A DNA stretch of 64,000 nucleotides, from NCBI RefSeq assembly GCF_019956555.1, contig NZ_JAHBDQ010000026.1, positions 1 through 64,000 on the forward strand, read 5' to 3'. Source of the stretch: Pseudomonas sp. A-RE-19. Its GTDB lineage: Bacteria; Pseudomonadota; Gammaproteobacteria; Pseudomonadales; Pseudomonadaceae. Shown one piece after another: positions 1 through 9,119 of this stretch (within the stretch, counting starts at the first letter, position 1; each line of letters starts with the position of its first letter). Both the position numbers and the translations under genes were made by a program. Under the pieces are notes generated by a model. That model was given only the letters and a program-made list of their open reading frames with translations. It did not search any database and was not told the origin of the DNA.

Positions 1-51
1 GCTGTGAGGCGTTGAGCTAACCAATACTAATTGCCCGTGAGGCTTGACCAT
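1..51 (+). rRNA. 23S ribosomal RNA, 3' end only
   Basis: The first ~50 bases match the conserved 3' terminus of pseudomonad 23S rRNA (GTTGAGCTAACCAATACTAA followed by the closing strand ending near GGCTTGACCA). The rest of the gene lies to the left of the window. The exact 3' end is approximate. The 5S gene follows with no tRNA between them, as usual for the distal part of a bacterial rRNA operon. Confidence 0.9.
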
Positions 52-204
52 ATAACACCCAAGCAATTTGCTGACCTGAAGAGGCACCAGATTGCGGTGT
101 GTGAAGACGAAACGAACCGAAAGTTCGAGTAAAAACACACAAACTATCGCATACCCATTCGCTGGAACGTGATCCGCAAGGAGAACGCGCCGGCTACCGA
201 ATTT

Positions 205-320
205 CTTGACGACCATAGAGCATTGGAACCACCTGATCCCATCCCGAACTCAGCAGTGAAACGATGCATCGCCGATGGTAGTGTGGGGTTTCCCCATGTG
301 AGAGTAGGTCATCGTCAAGA
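205..320 (+). rRNA. rrf: 5S ribosomal RNA
   Basis: A ~116-base segment with the typical gammaproteobacterial 5S core (CCTGATCCCATCCCGAACTC, then GCATCGCCGATGGTAGTGTG and GAGAGTAGGTCATCGTCAAG). The 5' CTTGACGACC and 3' GGTCATCGTCAAG ends pair to form helix I. It is the last gene of the rRNA operon and is followed by a strong terminator. Confidence 0.95.
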
Positions 321-330
321 TTAAATTCCG

Positions 331-364
331 AAACCCCTATCTGCGTATGCAGGTAGGGGTTTTG
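331..364 (+). terminator. rRNA operon terminator
   Basis: A stem of about 14 pairs (AAACCCCTATCTGC with GCAGGTAGGGGTTT, one G-T pair) around a GTAT loop, followed by a T-rich tail. It sits directly after the 5S gene. Confidence 0.9.
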
Positions 365-467
365 TTTGTCCGCTGGAAAAAGCACGCTGGCGACAATACA
401 AAATTGCACAGTTATTTTCGAGTCAGGACACTAGAATAGGTCCAACTTTTTTGGAGCCAGAGCCCTT

Positions 468-1127
468 ATGCCAGATCCGGTTGACGCCCCCGGGCTGTCA
501 GATGTACCACTGGACGACTTGGTAGCGTGTCATGAGTGCGACTTGCTGATGCGCAAGCCTGAGCTTGCTCATGGCGAGAAGGCCATCTGTCCACGTTGCG
601 GTTATGAACTGTATGCCCATCGACACAATGTCGTGCAGCGCAGTCTTGCCTTGGTCATTGCCGCACTATTGTTGTTCATCCCTGCGAACTTTTTACCGAT
701 CATGCAGCTCAATGTACTCGGACAATCGTCGCACGACACTGTCTGGAGTGGCGTTGTCGGTCTGTTCGATACCGGTATGCGAGGTGTCGCGGTCGTGGTG
801 TTTCTCTGCAGCATGGGGATTCCGCTGCTCAAGCTGCTTTGCCAACTGGTCGTATTACTGAGTATTCGCTTCGATATCGGACGCAGTTACGGTTTGCTGC
901 TCTATCGCATTTATCACCATCTACGGGACTGGGGGATGCTCGAGGTTTACCTCATGGGCGTACTGGTTGCGATTGTCAAATTAGCCGATATGGCGGCGAT
1001 CACCGTAGGTCTTGGTCTGGCGTGCTTTATCAGTTTGTTGTTGGTTCAGGTTTGGCTGGAAGTGGTGATGTCACCGCACCAGATCTGGCAGGCTTTATCA
1101 GGAGAAGATGCCCATGCGGGCGATTGA
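468..1127 (+). CDS. PqiA/LetA-family inner-membrane protein, first half
   Basis: A 219-residue membrane protein of the paraquat-inducible protein A family, thought to power or gate lipid movement through an MCE tunnel. Near the N terminus are two CxxC pairs (CHEC at ~24-27 and CPRC at ~41-44) that would form a zinc ribbon, followed by about four hydrophobic segments. In E. coli LetA/PqiA two such modules are fused in one ~420-residue chain. Here each module is its own gene, and the next gene overlaps by 14 bases. A TTGGAG-like ribosome site lies just upstream of the ATG. Likely first gene of a three-gene operon with 1114-1737 and the MCE protein. Confidence 0.85.
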   Translation: MPDPVDAPGLSDVPLDDLVACHECDLLMRKPELAHGEKAICPRCGYELYAHRHNVVQRSLALVIAALLLFIPANFLPIMQLNVLGQSSHDTVWSGVVGLFDTGMRGVAVVVFLCSMGIPLLKLLCQLVVLLSIRFDIGRSYGLLLYRIYHHLRDWGMLEVYLMGVLVAIVKLADMAAITVGLGLACFISLLLVQVWLEVVMSPHQIWQALSGEDAHAGD

Positions 1128-1737
1128 TGCGGGCATTTTGATTTGTGCCGAATGCCACGAGTTGAATAAGCAGGAAGCCGATTCCGACGAGCAGGTCTGC
1201 ACCCGCTGCGGTGCGCTGGTTCACGCTCGCCGCCCGAACAGCCTGATGCGTACCTGGGCGTTGTTGATTACAAGCGCGATTCTCTACATCCCGGCCAACG
1301 TGCTGCCGATCATGACCGTCAATTCCCTGGGCCAAGGCGATCCGAGCACCATCATGTCCGGTGTGATCCAACTGGTTCAGCACGGCATGATTCCAATCGC
1401 AGCCGTGGTTTTTATCGCCAGTATTCTGGTGCCCACGTTCAAGCTGGTGGGGATAGGTTTGCTGCTATTTTCGGTGCAGCGCCACCAGCCACTCTCGGCG
1501 CGCCAGCGCATTTGGATGTACCGCTTTATCGAGTTCATCGGCCGCTGGTCGATGCTGGATATCTTTGTGATCGCCATCCTGGTGGCGGTTGTGAATTTCG
1601 GACGGCTTGCCAGCGTCGAAGCCAATCTTGGCGCCATCGCCTTCGCCAGTGTGGTGATTCTGACGATGCTTGCCGCAGTAACTTTCGATCCCCGACTGAT
1701 TTGGGATAACACGGAGTCGGACGACGACCATGACTGA
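1114..1737 (+). CDS. PqiA/LetA-family inner-membrane protein, second half
   Basis: A second PqiA module of about 207 residues with its own paired cysteines (CAEC and CTRC) and four hydrophobic segments. It begins inside the end of the preceding gene. Two ATGs are possible, at 1108 and 1114. I prefer 1114 because AGGAG at 1100-1104 is nine bases from it and only three from 1108. It overlaps the MCE gene by eight bases, so the three are probably translationally coupled. The two modules together correspond to one E. coli LetA. No PqiC-type lipoprotein gene follows, which favours LetAB over PqiABC. Confidence 0.85.
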   Translation: MRAIDAGILICAECHELNKQEADSDEQVCTRCGALVHARRPNSLMRTWALLITSAILYIPANVLPIMTVNSLGQGDPSTIMSGVIQLVQHGMIPIAAVVFIASILVPTFKLVGIGLLLFSVQRHQPLSARQRIWMYRFIEFIGRWSMLDIFVIAILVAVVNFGRLASVEANLGAIAFASVVILTMLAAVTFDPRLIWDNTESDDDHD

Positions 1738-4033
1738 TTTGCCTAAAGCGAAAACCCGACCGGCCTCGAACTGGTCTGCCATCTGGGTGTTGCCCCTGAT
1801 CGCCTTGATCATCGGCGCCTGGCTCGGCTGGCGTGCCTACAGCGAAACCGGCATCGAGATACAGGTGCGCTTTGAAAGCGGTGAAGGCATTCAGGCCAAC
1901 AAGACCGAAGTCGTCTACAAAGGTATGTCGGTCGGTAAAGTGAAAGCCTTGAAACTCGATGACGAAGGCAGCTCCAAAGGGGTGATTGCCACCATCGAGA
2001 TGAACAAGGACGTGGAGCAATACCTCAGGACCAGCACACGCTTCTGGCTGGTTAAACCGAGCGTGACGCTGGCCGGTATCACGGGCCTGGAGACACTGGT
2101 CTCGGGTAACTATGTAGCCGTCAGCCCAGGCGAAGGCGAGCCGACCCGCAAGTTCAAGGCCTTGGCCCATGAGCCTCCGCTGTCAGACGCCAAGCCCGGC
2201 CTGCACCTGACCATCAAGGCTGATCGCCTTGGCTCGCTGAATCGCGGCAGCCCGGTGTTCTACAAACAGATCCAGGTCGGTCAGATCAAAAGCTACGAGC
2301 TGTCCGCAGACCAGAGCACTGTCGAACTCAAAGTCTTCATCGAGCCGACCTACGCCAACCTGGTGCGCAAACACACGCGTTTCTGGAATGCTAGCGGCAT
2401 CAGTATCGACGCCAACCTCTCCGGTGTGAAAGTGCGTAGTGAGTCCCTCGCCAGTATCGTCGCCGGTGGTATTGCGTTTGCCACGCCGGAAAACCGCAAG
2501 GACAGTCCACCTACCGATCCAAGCCTGCCGTTCCGTCTCTATGAAGACTTCGATGCAGCCGCCGCCGGTATTCGGGTCAAGGTCAAACTCAGCGATTTCG
2601 AAGGCCTGCAGGCCGGCCGTACGCCGGTGATGTACAAAGGTATTCAGGTCGGTAATTTGAAAATGCTCAAGATTGATCCGGACCTGTCCAGTGCGACCGC
2701 CGAGTTGACGCTTGATCCACTGGCCGAGGAATACCTGGTCACCGGCACACAGTTCTGGGTGGTCAAACCGTCGATTTCCCTCGCCGGTATCACCGGCCTG
2801 GAAGCACTGGTCAAAGGTAACTACATCGCCGTGCGTCCTGGCGACAAGGGTGGCGCACCGCAGCGCGAGTTCGAAGCTCGAGCCAAGGCGCCGCCACTGG
2901 ATCTGCGTTCACCGGGCCTGCACCTGGTGCTGTTCACCGAGAACCTCGGTTCACTGGAAGTCGGCAGTCCGATTCTCTACAAGCAGGTTAAAGTCGGTTC
3001 GGTACAGAGCTATCAATTTTCCCGCACCAAAAAGCAGCTGGTGATCGGGGTGCACATCGAGAAGGAATACGAAGGGCTGGTCAATGCCTCGACACGCTTC
3101 TGGAATGCCAGCGGCATAACGCTCACCGGTGGGTTGACCGGCGGCATCCAGGTCAAAAGTGAGTCGTTGCAAAGCCTGCTGGCCGGCGGTATCGCCTTCG
3201 AAACCCCGGAAGCGAAAGCGCCGTTGCAGAAGCGAATTCCACGTTTTCGCCTGCATGCCAACCATGACGAGGCAACGCAGAAAGGCACCGTGGTGACGAT
3301 CAAGGTCGATCGCGCCGATGGTCTGCGCAGCGGCACGCCGATTCGATACAAAGGTCTGGACGTTGGCAAGATTGAAGACGTCGACCTCAGTGATGACCTG
3401 CAATCGGTGCTGCTGAGCGCGCGGATCACCGAAGTGCCGGAGCGTATCGCTCGGGTGGGCAGTCAATTCTGGGTGGTCAAACCTGAGCTCGGTCTGATTA
3501 AAACCTCGAACCTTGAGACGTTGGTCACCGGGCAATACATCGAGGTACAACCGGCGCCGAAGAACCTTGGCCCGCAGAAGAACTTCGTGGCCCTGACCAA
3601 TCCCCCGGAAACCGCCAAGGAAGAGGCTGGTTTAAGCCTGGTGTTGAGCGCTGCTCGTCGCGGCTCGCTGAAGACCGGTGTGCCTGTTACCTATCGCGAA
3701 ATCACGGTAGGCAAGGTGACCGGCTATGAACTGGGCCAGACGGCTGATCGGGTGTTGGTGCACATCCTGATCGAACCGAAGTACGCACCACTGGTTCGCA
3801 GTGGCACGCGGTTCTGGAACACCAGTGGTTTTGGTTTTGACTACGGCTTGTTCAAAGGCGCGACCATACGCACCGAATCGCTGGAAACGCTGATTCAGGG
3901 CGGCATCGCCTTCGCCACGCCGGATGGCGACCGCATGGGTGTCCCGGCGCGGCCCGAGCAAACGTTCCCGTTGTTCGACAAGTTTGAAGATGAATGGCTG
4001 ACCTGGGCGCCGAAGATTTCGCTCGGAAAGTAA
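1730..4033 (+). CDS. LetB/PqiB-like MCE-domain lipid transport protein (six MCE domains)
   Basis: A 767-residue periplasmic tunnel protein anchored by one N-terminal membrane segment (about residues 14-34). Six MCE repeats are visible, starting near residues 40, 157, 280, 398, 521 and 633. Odd-numbered repeats carry a YKGxxVGK-type core, and even-numbered ones carry GSLxxGxPVxY followed by VGxVxxY. E. coli PqiB has three and LetB seven such domains, so this is LetB-like but one domain shorter. The family stacks hexameric rings between inner and outer membrane to move phospholipids. Its stop is followed by a REP half-element and a bidirectional terminator shared with mksB. Confidence 0.88.
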   Translation: MTDLPKAKTRPASNWSAIWVLPLIALIIGAWLGWRAYSETGIEIQVRFESGEGIQANKTEVVYKGMSVGKVKALKLDDEGSSKGVIATIEMNKDVEQYLRTSTRFWLVKPSVTLAGITGLETLVSGNYVAVSPGEGEPTRKFKALAHEPPLSDAKPGLHLTIKADRLGSLNRGSPVFYKQIQVGQIKSYELSADQSTVELKVFIEPTYANLVRKHTRFWNASGISIDANLSGVKVRSESLASIVAGGIAFATPENRKDSPPTDPSLPFRLYEDFDAAAAGIRVKVKLSDFEGLQAGRTPVMYKGIQVGNLKMLKIDPDLSSATAELTLDPLAEEYLVTGTQFWVVKPSISLAGITGLEALVKGNYIAVRPGDKGGAPQREFEARAKAPPLDLRSPGLHLVLFTENLGSLEVGSPILYKQVKVGSVQSYQFSRTKKQLVIGVHIEKEYEGLVNASTRFWNASGITLTGGLTGGIQVKSESLQSLLAGGIAFETPEAKAPLQKRIPRFRLHANHDEATQKGTVVTIKVDRADGLRSGTPIRYKGLDVGKIEDVDLSDDLQSVLLSARITEVPERIARVGSQFWVVKPELGLIKTSNLETLVTGQYIEVQPAPKNLGPQKNFVALTNPPETAKEEAGLSLVLSAARRGSLKTGVPVTYREITVGKVTGYELGQTADRVLVHILIEPKYAPLVRSGTRFWNTSGFGFDYGLFKGATIRTESLETLIQGGIAFATPDGDRMGVPARPEQTFPLFDKFEDEWLTWAPKISLGK

Positions 4034-4048
4034 GAGTGCCTGGCTATA

Positions 4049-4079
4049 CGCCTTCGCGGGCAAGCCTCGCTCCTACAAT
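4049..4079. repeat. REP-type half element (AGGCTTGCC family)
   Basis: CTTCGCGGGCAAGCCTCGCT followed by CCTAC, one arm of the repeat seen complete at 46658-46722 and 55677-55836. Only one arm is present here. Confidence 0.6.
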
Positions 4080-4087
4080 GAAAAGAT

Positions 4088-4127
4088 AAAAAAAGGCCGC
4101 GATCCATTGGATCGCGGCCTTTTTTAT
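4088..4127. terminator. Bidirectional terminator between letB-like gene and mksB
   Basis: A near-perfect palindrome with stem AAAGGCCGCGATCCA / TGGATCGCGGCCTTT, flanked by an A-run on the left and a T-run on the right, so it can stop transcription from both convergent operons. Confidence 0.9.
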
Positions 4128-4146
4128 GGCTTTGGATTAAGTCAAA

Positions 4147-6987
4147 TCAGACCGCATCCAGCTCTGGCTCATCAGCTTGTGCAACAACGGTTGCCTTCAC
4201 TTCATCGTGACGACGGATGTACTTCCAGTCCGCCTCGTCGATGTAAATGCCGTTCGGGCCGCTGCCGCCTTCCAGGTCGATGGCGACACTGGCGCAGACT
4301 TGCGGCTTCACACTCGCCAGGATCGGCACGAAGCCCAGTTGCAGGCTGGTTTCCAGCAGCGCTGCCTGGTTCTTCTCGTCGATGTCCGCTGCCTCGTCGA
4401 GGTAGTACGGCAGGCGCACGCGACCGGCCTGGTCGCGATCCATCAAGTGCAGCAACAAGTACATGTTGGTCAGCGCCTTGATGGTCATGGTGGTGCCGTT
4501 GGAGGCGGCGCCGTCGATATCGGTGTGGATCACCGGCTGGCCGTTGACCTTGGTGATCTCGAACGCCAGCTCGAACAAATCCTTGAGGCCAAGCTGGTTG
4601 TGGTTCGCGGCCACCAGCCGCGCCAGGTATTCCTTGGCTTCTTCGTTCTTGTTGTCCTGATCGGCGCTTTGGCTCAGGTCGAAGACGGAGAGGGTTTCGC
4701 CTTCTTCGTACTGACCGGCACTGTGGATGATCTGGTCAATGTGCTTGAGCGCTTCCTTGTTCGGCGCGAGCACGATGCGGAAGCTTTGCAGGTTGGAGAC
4801 CTGACGCTTGTTGATCTCGCGGTTGAACAGCGCCAATTGATGTTCGAGGCTGTCATAGTCGCTGCGGATGTTACGCAGGGTCCGGGCGATGTCGGTGACC
4901 GCCGCACGGCGCGCCTTGCCGAGGGTCAGGGCTTCGTCGGTGCGGTGTGCGTAGGCGTTGATCAGCAGTTGCAGGCGACGCTCCATATCGTCTTCGCTGT
5001 CGAACTTGGCCACGCCCTTGAGGCGAACCTGAGCGTAGAGCGCGTCGATCTGCCCGTCACTGCGCAGCAAACCTTGCCAGCTGTCCTGATAGTCATTGAG
5101 CAGCGGCAGCAGGTTGTCCATGGAGTCGTCGACCGGGTCCATGAACGGCGTGCCGAAGGGCAGGTCGGCCGGCAACAGCTGACGGCGGCGCAGGGCGTCG
5201 TCGAGGGTGCGTTGCTTGGCTTCCATGTCGCCGATCTGCCGTCCGACCAGTTGCAGCTTGGCCGACAGTTGCTGGACGCGTTCGGTGAAGGCATCGCTGG
5301 AACGCTTCAATTCGTCCTGAGCGGCTTCCATCTGCGCCAATTGCTCAAGCTTGTCGCCTTCTTCGGCGCTCAAGGTTTGCGCGCGGCGGAAATCTTCCAG
5401 GGCTTTCTGCGCATCCAGCACTTGCTGGTACAGCGCTTCGGTCTGGGTCTTGCTGGCCGCGCGGTCGGCTGCCACGGCCGCTTGAGTTTTCAGCTGCTTG
5501 AGTTCTTTTTCCAGGCGGTCTTTCTGATCGCGCAGCGCTGCGCGGTCGGCCAGGGCCTGCAGGGCAGGGGGCTCGATGTGCGAGATGTCGATGGACAGGC
5601 CCGGCACTTCGAAACGCTCGCCTTTGAAGCCATCAAGGATCAGTTCCATGGATTTGACCCACTGACCCTCCTCGTCCAGCGTAATGCCGTGTTCGCCCAG
5701 TGGCAGGCTGAACAACGCGCTGTTGAAGAGCCGCATCAGGCGCTCGACGTCCTGTTGCGAGAACTCTTCACGCAAACGGGCATAGCTGTTGTTGTCGGCG
5801 TGATCGAGTTGCTGTTTCACCGACTTCAGGCGTTTTTCCAGATCCCGCAGGCGTTCTTCCAGATCCTCGGCCGAGAACTGCCGCGACTGGGCCAGCGCAC
5901 CGGCCAGTTCGTCGTGCGCATCCTTGGCCGCGAGCAGTTGTTGCTCAAGGACTTTGACGTCATCGACCAGGGCGAAGCGATGCTTGAGCACCGACAACTC
6001 GCCGAGCCAGCGCTGGATGCCGGTGATTTCCCGCTCCAGGCGCATCAGTTCCTGAGTGCCACCGCGTTGGTCGTTTTGCAGGGCGTCCTGCTCGTTGCGG
6101 TAGTGCTCGGCCTGAATCGTCAGTTCTTCCTTGCGCGCGCTGGCGTAGTCCGACCAGGTCCCGAGCAGGGAGTCGAGCAGCGGCGACAGGCGATGCAGTT
6201 TGCCGCGCAGGATGTCCCGCTGCTTCACACCGTTGGCCAAGGCTTCGACCAATGGGCCGGCAGCGACCAGGGAGTTGTAGTCCTGTTCCATGCGACGGAC
6301 ATCGCGGAAGGCTTCTTCGCACGCGGCGATGTAATCGACGCTGCCGGAACGCAGGCTGTGTTCGAAAGCATCGAGGAACAGTTGCTTGAGCTTGGCCGCG
6401 GTGATTTCGCGCATGTGCAGCAGGTTGATGAACAGTGCGCGGAAGGTTTTCAGGCTCTGCTCGCTGGTGGAGCGCAGCGGGATCAGGGTCAGGTCCAGCG
6501 GAATCGAGGTGTGACCGCCCACCAGCAAACGACGCAGTTCATCCGGCTTGAGTTCGTAGGCTTTCAGGCCTTCGCGCTCGAGGTTGGTGAACAGCTCTTT
6601 TTGCCGCAGGCAGGTGTCGTCTTTCTGATAATGAGCCAGGTCGAGCTTGCCGGCGTAGGCAAAGAACTGGTGACCGAAACCGCCGCCCGGGCCGCGGCCG
6701 ACCACGCCAATCACGTGCGGGCCGTGGGGCAGGGACACTTCCACCAGGATGTAGCTGGTGTCGGAGGCGAAGTAGAAACGCCGGGATTGCTCCAGGCTGT
6801 ACTTGCCGAAACTCATGTCCGACATGCGCGCCAGAATCGGGAACTGCAAGGCGTTGATCGAGGCGGATTTACCGAGGTTGTTCGCGCCGTAAACCGACAA
6901 CGGCTCTTCCAGCGGGAACAGGCCAAGGCTGTAACCGGCGGTGTTCAAAAGGGCAAAGCGGCGAATGCCGTAGCGTTCCTTGCTCAT
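4147..6987 (-). CDS. mksB: MksB, SMC-like ATPase of the MksBEF condensin
   Basis: A 946-residue chromosome-organising ATPase. The Walker A motif is near residues 34-41 (GANNLGKS), followed by an N-terminal head, a long coiled-coil-rich middle, and a C-terminal head with an LSxxQS-type signature and Walker B (LPYYLDEA, ~residue 860). It is shorter than E. coli MukB (~1,480), as expected for the Mks branch. The start ATG overlaps the mksE stop by four bases. With the kleisin MksF and MksE it forms a condensin that works alongside Smc-ScpAB in pseudomonads. No TOPRIM-type mksG/jetD gene is next to it. Confidence 0.9.
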   Translation of the reverse strand: MSKERYGIRRFALLNTAGYSLGLFPLEEPLSVYGANNLGKSASINALQFPILARMSDMSFGKYSLEQSRRFYFASDTSYILVEVSLPHGPHVIGVVGRGPGGGFGHQFFAYAGKLDLAHYQKDDTCLRQKELFTNLEREGLKAYELKPDELRRLLVGGHTSIPLDLTLIPLRSTSEQSLKTFRALFINLLHMREITAAKLKQLFLDAFEHSLRSGSVDYIAACEEAFRDVRRMEQDYNSLVAAGPLVEALANGVKQRDILRGKLHRLSPLLDSLLGTWSDYASARKEELTIQAEHYRNEQDALQNDQRGGTQELMRLEREITGIQRWLGELSVLKHRFALVDDVKVLEQQLLAAKDAHDELAGALAQSRQFSAEDLEERLRDLEKRLKSVKQQLDHADNNSYARLREEFSQQDVERLMRLFNSALFSLPLGEHGITLDEEGQWVKSMELILDGFKGERFEVPGLSIDISHIEPPALQALADRAALRDQKDRLEKELKQLKTQAAVAADRAASKTQTEALYQQVLDAQKALEDFRRAQTLSAEEGDKLEQLAQMEAAQDELKRSSDAFTERVQQLSAKLQLVGRQIGDMEAKQRTLDDALRRRQLLPADLPFGTPFMDPVDDSMDNLLPLLNDYQDSWQGLLRSDGQIDALYAQVRLKGVAKFDSEDDMERRLQLLINAYAHRTDEALTLGKARRAAVTDIARTLRNIRSDYDSLEHQLALFNREINKRQVSNLQSFRIVLAPNKEALKHIDQIIHSAGQYEEGETLSVFDLSQSADQDNKNEEAKEYLARLVAANHNQLGLKDLFELAFEITKVNGQPVIHTDIDGAASNGTTMTIKALTNMYLLLHLMDRDQAGRVRLPYYLDEAADIDEKNQAALLETSLQLGFVPILASVKPQVCASVAIDLEGGSGPNGIYIDEADWKYIRRHDEVKATVVAQADEPELDAV

Positions 6988-7685
6988 GCGTCGGTCTCCT
7001 GTTCTTCGGCAATGGCGCGGGCCAGGGCGTCTTCTTCGCTTTCTTCAGCGAAGTCGCTCAAATCCAGCGGGTCGTCGGTTTGCAGCAGCTTCTCGTCGCT
7101 GTCGTCGTCGATCAACACCGGAACTGGCAATGGCAGCACGCTGTGCAGGCTGGCGGCCAGATCACGGTCCTGCTGAACCGACAGGCACACGTCGAGGAAG
7201 CGGTGCATCGGCGGCAGGAAACGGTAGATACCGGGCTCTTCGCTGGCGAAACCGAGCTGGGTCATGCGGCGCATGATCTTTTCTTCCAGTTCGTCTTGAG
7301 TCTGGACCTCGGCCTGAATGAACAGGTCGCGGTACTTTTCCAGCAACGAGGGCAATTCATCGCGACCGAGGCTGCCACCGTCGAGCACGGCAATCGGGTC
7401 ACGGCCCTGATCCGCCAGATGCTCGACGAGGATGAAGGTGAACAGCGCCAGTCGCTGGGCAGTCTTGTTCACCGCCGCAGCAGCGAGGTCCGGGACGAAG
7501 TAGTAGAAACCCCGGGTGTCGCAGACCAGCTCAAAGCCCAATGCCTTGAACAGGGTGCGGTACTGGTCCTGGAAATTCGACAATTGGGCGTACAGCTCCG
7601 GATCGCGGCGGCTGACGTGATAGCCCTTGAACAGCTCGCGAAAAATTGGCGCCAGCTGGGACAGTTCGGAAAGATCAAGATGCAT
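6984..7685 (-). CDS. mksE: MksE condensin subunit
   Basis: A protein of about 233 residues (from MHLDLSEL), the small winged-helix accessory subunit that binds the kleisin MksF. It ends in a very acidic tail of Asp and Glu. The frame is open further upstream to an ATG at 7718. I prefer 7685, which gives the usual family length and a short overlap with the mksF stop at 7675. The gene sits in the order F-E-B, the same as E. coli mukF-mukE-mukB, and is coupled to mksB by an ATGA overlap. Confidence 0.85.
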   Translation of the reverse strand: MHLDLSELSQLAPIFRELFKGYHVSRRDPELYAQLSNFQDQYRTLFKALGFELVCDTRGFYYFVPDLAAAAVNKTAQRLALFTFILVEHLADQGRDPIAVLDGGSLGRDELPSLLEKYRDLFIQAEVQTQDELEEKIMRRMTQLGFASEEPGIYRFLPPMHRFLDVCLSVQQDRDLAASLHSVLPLPVPVLIDDDSDEKLLQTDDPLDLSDFAEESEEDALARAIAEEQETDA

Positions 7686-8952
7686 GTGGAATGCTCGCAG
7701 AATTCTCGGGCGCGTCATCGCGGGCCGAGAGCAGGGCGAAGGAGCGCAGGCTGACCTGATGCTCGTGAGTGTGGTAATCGCGGCGTTCCAGACGCTCGCG
7801 TTTGAAACGTTTCTCCCGCGACAGGCGCGAGAACCAATAAAGCAATTCGTCGGTGGCGCCGTCCGGCTCCTGCTCCAGCAGCCAGGTCATCAGGTCTGGC
7901 ATCGGCAGGGCGTCTTCGCAGCGTTCGAGCATTTCCCGAACCGTGCGTGGCGCGCGGGGGGCTTCGCCTTTCTGGGTCTTGTGAGCTTTGGGGAAGCGCG
8001 CCGGTTTTGGCTCGAAACGGGCCAAGGCGTACACGTAGGCTTCGACCTGACTGGCGCTGCCAAGGAAGGTGCTTTGCGGGCGAGTGAACATCGGCATCGC
8101 GGCTTGCGGCACCGCATCGATACCTTTACGACGGATGGCCGCCAGGGCCAGCGCCGCGCCACGGGTTACGGCATTATGACGACGCGCTTCTTCACGCAGT
8201 GGCAGCAGCAATTCGCGGGCATGACGCAAGGTCAGCTGGGCGCTGGTCTGCATTTCGAGGATGCGCGCGTGGGTGCGCAGCAGCATATCGTCGTCGACCA
8301 AGTGGCCGAGGCGCTGCTGTTCAGTGAGCATCTTCAGCAGGACGTTTTCGACCTTGCGCACGCCTTGTTCGAAGGCGCCGTCGGCATTGACCAACTGAAT
8401 CATCGGTTCGACGTATTCGTCCCAGGTCGCCAGCACTTCAGCGTAGCGCTGACGCAATGGAATTTGCCGGTCGCTGGTCTTGGCCCGTTCCGCGACGGCC
8501 ACCAAAGCCTGTTCGTCGTTGGCGAGTTTTTTCAGTACATCCCGCACGCGCATGTCGAGCAAGCGCAACTGGCGCGCCAGATCGTTGCCGTCGCGAATGT
8601 CGAAGGCGTCCTGGATGTAACCGGCCAGGCGCTCGAGATGGCGCAAATAGGCTTCGATTTCCAGGCACAGGCCCAGACGGTGTTCACGGCGCAGGTAAGC
8701 GAGGAAGTCGTGGATCTGCGCGTTGAGCTCGAAACGGTTCGGGCTTTTCGCCACGGGAACCAGAATGTCGAGGCGGATCCACACGTCCAGCAGGCTGGTG
8801 ATGTCCTGCGGTGTGCTGTCCAGTTGCTGGGCGGCCAGTTGCGTGCGCAGTTCGTTGAGGCTCAGGGTGCCTTGGTCGAAGTGCTCGCACAGTGGCTCCA
8901 GAAGTGCCCAGTGTTCAGCGAGGGCGCGCAAGACGCGCTTGGGTTCGATCAT
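7675..8952 (-). CDS. mksF: MksF kleisin subunit of condensin
   Basis: About 425 residues from MIEPKRVLRAL; the frame stays open to 9018 but the longer N terminus (MNRHGCDAV) is unlikely. As kleisin it bridges the MksB heads and recruits MksE. The protein is largely helical, with many Leu/Arg/Glu heptads and a basic C-terminal third. It is first gene of the mksFEB operon. The region between it and the divergent psi-subunit gene (8953-9119) must carry both promoters. Identification relies on gene order and family pattern rather than a single catalytic motif. Confidence 0.85.
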   Translation of the reverse strand: MIEPKRVLRALAEHWALLEPLCEHFDQGTLSLNELRTQLAAQQLDSTPQDITSLLDVWIRLDILVPVAKSPNRFELNAQIHDFLAYLRREHRLGLCLEIEAYLRHLERLAGYIQDAFDIRDGNDLARQLRLLDMRVRDVLKKLANDEQALVAVAERAKTSDRQIPLRQRYAEVLATWDEYVEPMIQLVNADGAFEQGVRKVENVLLKMLTEQQRLGHLVDDDMLLRTHARILEMQTSAQLTLRHARELLLPLREEARRHNAVTRGAALALAAIRRKGIDAVPQAAMPMFTRPQSTFLGSASQVEAYVYALARFEPKPARFPKAHKTQKGEAPRAPRTVREMLERCEDALPMPDLMTWLLEQEPDGATDELLYWFSRLSREKRFKRERLERRDYHTHEHQVSLRSFALLSARDDAPENSASIPHAS

Positions 8953-9119
8953 CGGAATGGCCGGCTGGTTGGCAATTAAAAGCGACGATTGTACTGCATC
9001 GCAGCCGTGTCGATTCACTCTCGGGATGGACTGTCGGCTTTCTATCGATCAAGCGTGGGCGATCTTGAGCGAAGGGCGGTAGAATCACCGCACTTTAGTT
9101 ATCCACAAGTGGCTGACCT

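Noticed and set aside
4177-7176. A ~1,000-codon open frame on the plus strand
   Set aside because: It is antisense to mksB/mksE and has Val/Gln/Leu/His-rich, low-complexity composition typical of the reverse strand of GC-rich genes.
7627-8979. A 450-codon plus-strand frame
   Set aside because: Mirror of mksF; composition is that of a reverse strand.
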